Source of the DNA: an uncultured Oscillospiraceae bacterium
GTDB lineage: Bacteria; Bacillota; Clostridia; Oscillospirales; Ruminococcaceae
Length of the DNA stretch: 11,572 nt
Direction: 5' to 3'
NCBI GenBank assembly: GCA_900547015.1
Contig: URFD01000046.1
Coordinates: 1 to 11,572 of the forward strand
Positions 7,448 through 11,572 of this stretch are shown here, one piece after another. Below the pieces are notes generated by a model. That model searched no databases and was not told the DNA's origin. It saw only the letters and a list, made by a program, of their open reading frames with translations. The position numbers and the translations under genes are program-made. Within the stretch, counting starts at the first letter, position 1. The number at the start of each line of letters is the position of its first letter.

Positions 7448-7510
7448 CGAATTTTGATTTAGCAAATACAGGCTTTTTGCATTTTGTGAATAATCCGTAA
7501 ACCTTTTAGC

Positions 7511-7530
7511 GGAGGGCAAAACAGCCCACC
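7511..7530. other. Small hairpin downstream of the radical SAM terminator
   Basis: Arms 7511-7517 and 7524-7530 pair with one mismatch around a 6-nt loop. No T-run follows on either strand, so it is not a classical terminator by itself. Arm 7511-7517 can instead pair perfectly with 7544-7550 in the loop and stem edge of the terminator. Confidence 0.35.
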
Positions 7531-7534
7531 CGCC

Positions 7535-7570
7535 AAAAACGCGGCCCTCCCATCGGAAGAACCGCGTTTT
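7535..7570 (-). terminator. Rho-independent terminator of the radical SAM gene
   Basis: On the minus-strand transcript AAAACGCGG (7562-7570) pairs perfectly with CCGCGTTTT (7536-7544) around a 17-nt loop, and the right arm ends in a run of five U. It starts 3 nt after the stop codon and separates the radical SAM gene from the transporter operon. The A- and U-flanked stem is symmetrical, but no gene on the plus strand would use it. Confidence 0.85.
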
Positions 7571-7573
7571 CCT

Positions 7574-8467
7574 TTATCGTTCCACAGCCGCATCGCTGAC
7601 CGACACAATGCCGTGCAGGTCCCGCTCCTGTCCGCTGTCCAGCATTTGGTAGATTCCGTCCAGCATCTTCTGCTTGTCATACGGCAGAGTACCGGTCACC
7701 ATGACCGGATTGGTCACATGGCTGGTGGAGAAGCCGGTCGGCGAATCCAGCTCGAGTGCCTCCAGCAGATAGGCCAGCTCCTCGATGCGCTCTCTGCCGC
7801 TTGCCTGAAGGAAGCTGCCGTCCTTGCACCATTTTTCCAGCTCGGTGTCTGGGAAAACGGTCAGGTTCATCATGATGATGTTGGCAGAGCGCACCTGATT
7901 GAGCATCCGGGCGCTGGCCTGTGCATTTTCCTTCGCTGTGCCGGTGCCGCCCAGCCCGTAAATCAGAATGGAGTTAAAGGGAATCTGCGCCTCATTGAGC
8001 TTTTTGAGCTGTTCGACCGCCTCGGCAGAGGTGTGGCCCTTCTTCATCCGTTCCAGAATACGGTCGCTGCCGCTTTCCAGCCCGATGTACAGAAATCCCA
8101 GACCCAGCCGATGCAGCTCCCGAAGCTGTTCCACCGTCTTGTCCCTCAGATTCTTGATGGAAGCGTACATCGAAACGCAGGCACAGTAGGGCAGATAGTG
8201 ACGGATTTCCTGCAAAATCTGGCGCATCTGCTCAAACGGCAGACACAGCGGCTCGCCACCCACCAAAAAGACGCGCTCGGTATATGGGTTATATCCGGCA
8301 GCATCCTTGAGGTCAGCGATAATCTGCTTCATGGGAATCATCTCAAAGTCCACCGTTTTATACATATTGCAGAAGGCGCATTGATTGTAGAAGCATCCGC
8401 AGGTCACCTGCAACAGCAGCGAGTGACGCTCAAAGGGCGGATAGTAGATAATCTGGTCATATCTCAT
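7574..8467 (-). CDS. Radical SAM protein with C-x4-C-x2-C cluster motif
   Basis: This 297-residue protein belongs to the radical SAM superfamily (COG1032-like), in which a [4Fe-4S] cluster reductively cleaves S-adenosylmethionine. The cluster cysteines are C25, C30 and C33 in G-C-F-Y-N-Q-C-A-F-C, with one more residue in the first gap than the common C-x3-C-x2-C. A further cysteine, C23, lies just before. G-G-E-P-L (70-74) is the SAM-binding G-G-E motif, and G-L-E-S-G-S-D (129-135) is a conserved core strand. A similar Met-Arg-Tyr start and Q-V-T-x-G-C segment occur, from memory, in an uncharacterised clostridial family. The ATG at 8467 is chosen because the conserved sequence starts there and AAGGGG lies 8 nt upstream; the TTG at 8530 would add 21 unlikely residues. 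The substrate is unknown, and no target gene stands beside it. Confidence 0.85.
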   Translation of the reverse strand: MRYDQIIYYPPFERHSLLLQVTCGCFYNQCAFCNMYKTVDFEMIPMKQIIADLKDAAGYNPYTERVFLVGGEPLCLPFEQMRQILQEIRHYLPYCACVSMYASIKNLRDKTVEQLRELHRLGLGFLYIGLESGSDRILERMKKGHTSAEAVEQLKKLNEAQIPFNSILIYGLGGTGTAKENAQASARMLNQVRSANIIMMNLTVFPDTELEKWCKDGSFLQASGRERIEELAYLLEALELDSPTGFSTSHVTNPVMVTGTLPYDKQKMLDGIYQMLDSGQERDLHGIVSVSDAAVER

Positions 8468-8508
8468 CAAAAAGACCCCTTTCCTTGGCACACAGCCGTT
8501 CTGAGAAC

Positions 8509-8537
8509 AGTATACCTCTTTTTTAGGCAAGATGCAA
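8509..8537 (-). promoter_or_regulatory. Possible promoter for the radical SAM gene
   Basis: TATACT (8509-8514, 5 of 6) follows TTGCAT (8532-8537, 3 of 6) with a 17-nt spacer on the minus strand. It lies at and just beyond the end of the upstream kinase gene. With no terminator after the kinase, the radical SAM gene may be read both from here and from the upstream operon. Confidence 0.4.
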
Positions 8538-8543
8538 ATTGGT

Positions 8544-9644
8544 CTAGCGGCAGGCCAGATACTGGCGGGAAACCTCCATCAGCTCCTCCCAATGCTCCTC
8601 CATCTGGCGCACCAGCGTGAACTGGGTGCGGGCGCGGTCGAGATTCTGCTGCGGACGGCTGATTTTAAAGTAGACATCCCCCTGCAAATAGTCGGTGAGG
8701 AAGCGCATCCCGCACTCGAGGGTCATCAGCTTTGCACCCCACGGCAGGGTCAGGATTTCCTCCTCGGTGAGCGACGGGCCTGCCTCCTGCAAAAATCCCT
8801 GCGCGCACACGCGGTACAGCTCCGGCAGAAAATGAACCCTGCTCTGGTCCGGTTCATCCTCCGCACAGTCGTTGGCTCCAAAGCGCACCGTGTCCCCGAA
8901 ATCGTTTCCGGCAAGCCCCGGCATCACCGTATCCAAATCGATGACGCACAGCCCCTTCATCGTCCGGCTGTCCAGCAGGACATTGTTGAGCTTGGTGTCG
9001 TTGTGGGTGACCCGAAGCGGCAGTTTTCCCTCCTGCTGCATCCGAACCATCACAGCGCAGTCCTCCCGACGCTGCTGCAAAAAGCCGACCTCCTGCCGAA
9101 CGCTGTCGGCTCTGCCCATCACATCCTGCTCCAATGCCTGCAAAAAGTCCCTGTACCGCTTGACCGTATCGTGGAACTGCGGAATCGTCTCGGTCAGGCG
9201 CTCTGCCGGAAAATCCTCCAACAGCCTTTGGAAGCGCCCGAAGGCTGCGGCGCACTCGTACAGGTCATCTGCGCTTCTTGCCTTTTGCAGGCAGACGCTG
9301 TCGGTGATGTAAGAAAGCATCCGCCAGCAAGCCCCTGCTTCGTCCGTTGTGTACAGCGCACCGTCATCACAGCGGATGACCTGCATCGTTTCCCGCTGGG
9401 CATCTCCCTGCGCTGCGGTCAGCTTTTCCCGGATAAACTCTGTGACCTGCATGATATTATTCATCAGCCCATCCACATCCCGAAAGGTGTTGGTGTTGAT
9501 GCGCTGCAAAATATACGACCTCTCCGCCATCCGGACCAGATAGGTGTCGTTGATATGTCCGCTGCCAAACGGCTGAACCTCCAGCGGCTGGCCCAGTCGC
9601 TTCCATGCGCCGAGCGTTCGGCTGCTCTGTTCTGTCATTCCCAC
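8544..9644 (-). CDS. NahK/LnpB-like N-acetylhexosamine 1-kinase (APH-fold phosphotransferase)
   Basis: This 366-residue cytoplasmic kinase has the aminoglycoside-phosphotransferase/choline-kinase fold. G-S-G-H-I-N-D-T-Y-L-V (27-37) is the nucleotide loop and Y-I-L-Q-R-I-N (44-50) follows. The catalytic loop is T-H-N-D-T-K-L-N-N (213-221; D216 likely base, N221 metal ligand) and the metal-binding motif is V-I-D-L-D-T-V (234-240). N-L-D-R-A-R-T-Q-F (334-342) near the C-terminus matches, from memory, the NahK/LnpB group, which makes GlcNAc-1-P or GalNAc-1-P and is often mislabelled as a mucin-desulfating enzyme. The nucleotidyltransferase 27 nt upstream would use that product. GTG at 9644 has GGGGAG at 6-nt spacing; ATG at 9638 has a poorer spacing but remains possible. 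Other sugar 1-kinase specificities are possible; antibiotic resistance is unlikely. Confidence 0.8.
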   Translation of the reverse strand: MGMTEQSSRTLGAWKRLGQPLEVQPFGSGHINDTYLVRMAERSYILQRINTNTFRDVDGLMNNIMQVTEFIREKLTAAQGDAQRETMQVIRCDDGALYTTDEAGACWRMLSYITDSVCLQKARSADDLYECAAAFGRFQRLLEDFPAERLTETIPQFHDTVKRYRDFLQALEQDVMGRADSVRQEVGFLQQRREDCAVMVRMQQEGKLPLRVTHNDTKLNNVLLDSRTMKGLCVIDLDTVMPGLAGNDFGDTVRFGANDCAEDEPDQSRVHFLPELYRVCAQGFLQEAGPSLTEEEILTLPWGAKLMTLECGMRFLTDYLQGDVYFKISRPQQNLDRARTQFTLVRQMEEHWEELMEVSRQYLACR

Positions 9645-9671
9645 CGATTTCTCCCCATTCTTTGTTTTCGT

Positions 9672-10580
9672 CTACTGCCACAGCGGCTGCGGATACAGCC
9701 CTTCCCGGCTCATGCGCTCAAAGGCCTGCATGACCGTTTCCTTGTCCTGCGGATAGGTCACCCCATACCAGCGGTCACAGCTTTGCAGGACCTGCACCCG
9801 AGCGCCCTCCTGCTCAATCATGCGGCTGACCACCGAAGGCAGGAAATACTCGGCCTTGAGCGGGTCGCTCTGCATCGCCCGACGCAGGAATTCCGGGAAG
9901 CCCTCCTGAACCTGCCGAAGAAAGCTCTGCGGAAAGCCCCAGAAGTTCATCGAAACCGGAACCTCCGGACTGAGTTCAGTGAAGGTCTTGCCGCCGTCCT
10001 CGCTGAATCCGATGCCGTCCCTGCCCGTTTCAATCCAAGTGCGCTCGGTCACCTGCTCCAGCTCTCCCTGACAACTCACCTGACAGATGCCGCGGCTGAC
10101 ATGGCCGTTTTCGGTCACGGTGCTGCTCAACGGATAAGCCACCATCGCACAGTGCGGCTCCTCTCTGCTCAGAAGCTCGAACAGCAGCTGATAGCCCTTC
10201 GGCCCATAATAGTCATCCGCGTTGATGACCACAAAAGGAGCGTCAATCAGCTCGGCGGCGCACAGCACCGCATGGGCGGTTCCCCACGGCTTGGTGCGTC
10301 CCTGCGGCACCGAAAAGCCCTCCGGCAGTCGGTCCAGCGTCTGGAAGGCATAGCGCACCTCGAGGTGACGGCGCAGCCTTTTGCCGACTGCCTCCTCAAA
10401 TTCCTGCTCCATCTCCGGCTTGATGACAAAGATGACCGTCTCAAAGCCGGCCCTTTTGGCATCGTACACCGAGTAGTCCAATATCTTCTCCCCATGTTTT
10501 CCCATCGGGTCAATCTGTTTGAGTCCCTGATAGCGGCTGCCAAGTCCGGCCGCCAGCACAACCAATACCGGTTTTTGCAT
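9672..10580 (-). CDS. Sugar-1-phosphate nucleotidyltransferase (NDP-sugar pyrophosphorylase family)
   Basis: This 302-residue cytoplasmic enzyme should couple an NTP to a sugar 1-phosphate, releasing pyrophosphate. The N-terminal signature L-A-A-G-L-G-S-R-Y-Q-G-L-K-Q (9-22) binds the nucleotide, with K21 in the catalytic lysine position. P-W-G-T-A-H-A-V (98-105) and the metal-binding N-A-D-D-Y-Y-G (120-126) also fit the family. There is no left-handed beta-helix or acetyltransferase domain, so it is a single-function enzyme, unlike GlmU. Its partner is the NahK-like kinase 27 nt downstream, suggesting UDP-GlcNAc or UDP-GalNAc from salvaged aminosugar; nucleotide and sugar specificity are inference. 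The start at 10580 has GGGAGG 7 nt upstream and a promoter; an open frame reaching 10928 would cross the promoter, the spo0A terminator and spo0A itself, so it is not used. Confidence 0.83.
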   Translation of the reverse strand: MQKPVLVVLAAGLGSRYQGLKQIDPMGKHGEKILDYSVYDAKRAGFETVIFVIKPEMEQEFEEAVGKRLRRHLEVRYAFQTLDRLPEGFSVPQGRTKPWGTAHAVLCAAELIDAPFVVINADDYYGPKGYQLLFELLSREEPHCAMVAYPLSSTVTENGHVSRGICQVSCQGELEQVTERTWIETGRDGIGFSEDGGKTFTELSPEVPVSMNFWGFPQSFLRQVQEGFPEFLRRAMQSDPLKAEYFLPSVVSRMIEQEGARVQVLQSCDRWYGVTYPQDKETVMQAFERMSREGLYPQPLWQ

Positions 10581-10616
10581 CTGATTTCCTCCCTGACATT
10601 TTGGCTTTATTGTTTT

Positions 10617-10645
10617 AGTATAGCCGTTTGTCCCGGATTTGTCTA
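10617..10645 (-). promoter_or_regulatory. SigA-type promoter for the nucleotidyltransferase-kinase operon
   Basis: TATACT (10617-10622, 5 of 6) follows TAGACA (10640-10645, 5 of 6) with an exact 17-nt spacer on the minus strand. An A-rich stretch lies just upstream, and the start codon is about 37 nt downstream of the -10. This is the best-scoring promoter in the window. Confidence 0.75.
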
Positions 10646-10690
10646 TCGCTTCTCCGCATTTTTTGTTATTTTTCTGACACTTTGCCGCAG

Positions 10691-10746
10691 AAAAAAACCT
10701 CCCAGCCACCGTCCCGCTTGCTCTTGCGGACGAATGGATGGGAGGT
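10691..10746 (-). terminator. Branched Rho-independent terminator of spo0A
   Basis: On the minus-strand transcript ACCTCCCA (10739-10746) pairs perfectly with TGGGAGGT (10697-10704), followed at once by a seven-U run (10691-10697). The 34-nt interior holds a second hairpin: GTCC/GGAC plus GC/GC around one bulged C, with an 8-nt loop. It begins 28 nt after the spo0A stop codon and insulates the operon downstream. Confidence 0.88.
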
Positions 10747-10774
10747 CGGAGAGACTGCGGCACTGCCAGCGCGG

Positions 10775-11560
10775 CTATTTCAGATAGGAAACGCTGTTGC
10801 TTCTCATCTGCAATTTCAGGTTGTCTGCAATCATCGCGATAAATTCCGAGTTGGTCGGCTTGCCTCGGCTGTTTCGAATCGTATAGCCGAAGTAGGCATT
10901 GAGCACATCCACATCGCCCCGGTCCCACGCAACCTCAATGGCATGACGGATGGCGCGCTCCACGCGGCTGGAGGTGGTGTCGTGCATCTTTGCGATGGTG
11001 GGATACAGCAGCTTGGTGACCGAATTGATCATATTCTGGTCCCGCACCGCCAGCACGATTCCGTCCCGCAGGTAGTGGTAGCCCTTGATGTGGGCAGGCA
11101 CTCCGATTTGGTGGATAATTTCGGTCACCATCACCTCCAGATTGGGGCGATTTGGCCCACCCACCGACGGCTCGACCTGGTCGCTGTTCTTTCCTGTCAG
11201 CTGGAAAATGCGCTGTGCCACCAGCTGCGGGTCGATTGGCTTGAGGAAGCAGTACGCCACTCCCGAGGAAACCAACTGCCGCTCCAGCATAGGATTGCTG
11301 TAGGTAGAGATAACCATAAAGATTGGCATCGGCAGACCCTTTTCCCGAACCTGATTGATGACACCGATTGCATCCAGATAGGGCATAAAAACATCCATCA
11401 AAACGATGTCCGGTGTGATTTCCCGAATCATCTCCAGCATCAGCTGACCATCCTTTGGAGCGACCGATGTATCAAAGCCGCAGCTGCGCAGTGTAGAAGT
11501 ACACCTCGAACAAAATTCCTTATCATCGTCTGAAATCAGAACTTTCAACTTCATCTCCAT
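10775..11560 (-). CDS. spo0A: Sporulation master regulator Spo0A
   Basis: This 261-residue response regulator is complete and of normal Spo0A length. The receiver domain (about 4-122) has an acidic pocket D11-D12-D13, phospho-acceptor D56 in V-L-M-D-V-F-M-P, the conserved S/T at 85-86 and K107 in F-L-K-P. After a short linker (about 123-140) comes the DNA-binding effector domain (about 141-261). It carries near-invariant Spo0A wording: I-G-V-P-A-H-I-K-G-Y (152-161), the helix-turn-helix with S-R-V-E-R-A-I-R-H-A-I-E-V-A-W (198-212), F-G-Y-T (224-227) and K-P-T-N-S-E-F-I-A-M (234-243). In the family it is activated by phosphorylation and binds 0A boxes to start sporulation. GAGGAG sits 6 nt before the ATG, at the window edge, so its promoter is not visible. 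It has its own terminator and faces no co-transcribed gene downstream. Confidence 0.97.
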   Translation of the reverse strand: MEMKLKVLISDDDKEFCSRCTSTLRSCGFDTSVAPKDGQLMLEMIREITPDIVLMDVFMPYLDAIGVINQVREKGLPMPIFMVISTYSNPMLERQLVSSGVAYCFLKPIDPQLVAQRIFQLTGKNSDQVEPSVGGPNRPNLEVMVTEIIHQIGVPAHIKGYHYLRDGIVLAVRDQNMINSVTKLLYPTIAKMHDTTSSRVERAIRHAIEVAWDRGDVDVLNAYFGYTIRNSRGKPTNSEFIAMIADNLKLQMRSNSVSYLK

Positions 11561-11566
11561 ATTGAA

Positions 11567-11572
11567 CTCCTC
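11567..11572 (-). promoter_or_regulatory. Ribosome binding site of spo0A
   Basis: The last six bases of the window read GAGGAG on the minus strand, 6 nt before the ATG at 11560, and this fixes the start. Another in-frame ATG two codons later (11554) lacks good spacing. Confidence 0.8.

Noticed and set aside
8468..8530. N-terminal extension of the radical SAM protein from a TTG at 8530
   Set aside because: The extra 21 residues do not resemble the family, and the ATG at 8467 has a suitable ribosome site.
8544..9644. Aminoglycoside resistance kinase
   Set aside because: The fold is shared, but the N-terminal and C-terminal motifs fit the NahK/LnpB sugar kinase group and the gene is in an operon with a sugar nucleotidyltransferase.
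8544..10580. LicA/LicC-like choline kinase and cytidylyltransferase pair
   Set aside because: The nucleotidyltransferase is longer than LicC as I recall it, and the kinase motifs fit NahK better. No choline transport or lipoteichoic acid genes are nearby. It remains a weak alternative.
8532..10787. Very long open frame on the plus strand opposite the kinase and nucleotidyltransferase genes (also similar frames at 959-1996, 2208-3440, 3444-5372 and 5661-7211)
   Set aside because: These lie exactly antisense to genes with clear family motifs, have no recognisable domain, are full of His, Gln and Arg, and arise from the codon bias of the true strand.
10581..10928. N-terminal extension of the nucleotidyltransferase up to 10928
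   Set aside because: It would cross the promoter and the spo0A terminator and overlap spo0A. The ATG at 10580 has a strong ribosome site and begins the conserved domain.
1..11572. CRISPR array, insertion sequence, prophage, tRNA or defence system
   Set aside because: I saw no regularly spaced repeats, transposase or integrase motifs, tRNA cloverleaf pattern, or defence-type protein domains on either strand.

Overview
The window comes from a spore-forming, anaerobic-type Firmicute, most likely a class Clostridia gut organism (Oscillospirales-like). The evidence is an intact spo0A at the right end, moderately high GC (about 56% in a hand count of 1501-1740), Gram-positive Shine-Dalgarno sites and SigA-type promoters. 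All recognisable genes lie on the minus strand, so transcription runs from high to low coordinates. The long open frames on the plus strand are antisense shadows.

In transcription order: (1) 10775-11560 is spo0A, the sporulation master regulator, closed by a strong branched terminator. (2) 8544-10580 is a two-gene operon with its own promoter. It encodes a sugar-1-phosphate nucleotidyltransferase and a NahK/LnpB-like N-acetylhexosamine 1-kinase, and together they look like a salvage route from free N-acetylhexosamine to an NDP-sugar. (3) 7574-8467 is a radical SAM protein with a C-x4-C-x2-C cluster motif and a clear terminator. (4) 3633-7385 is an ABC exporter pair: a MacB/LolD-type ATPase and a 1006-residue FtsX-type permease with a long extracytoplasmic coiled coil. 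Its promoter carries an extended -10, a perfect 15-bp palindrome and a perfect 0A-box match. (5) 164-3551 is a peptidoglycan operon: a MurE-type ligase without the DNPR arginine, then a FemAB-type aminoacyltransferase fused in frame to a complete DUF2225 protein. (6) 1-154 is the N-terminus of a GntR/MocR-type regulator, cut by the window edge.

The genes suggest cell-envelope building (MurE and FemAB for the stem peptide and cross-bridge), aminosugar supply, and membrane export or envelope remodelling, next to the sporulation regulator. The strongest oddity is the FemAB-DUF2225 fusion. Base composition changes near its linker, from about 56% GC on the FemAB side to about 46% on the DUF2225 side, and the lower-GC segment continues towards the regulator fragment. 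This could be a real gene fusion following transfer or recombination, or an assembly join, and the sequence alone does not decide. I found no CRISPR array, insertion sequence, tRNA, rRNA or phage gene. No gene-free stretch exceeds 300 bases; the largest (10581-10774) holds a terminator and a promoter.
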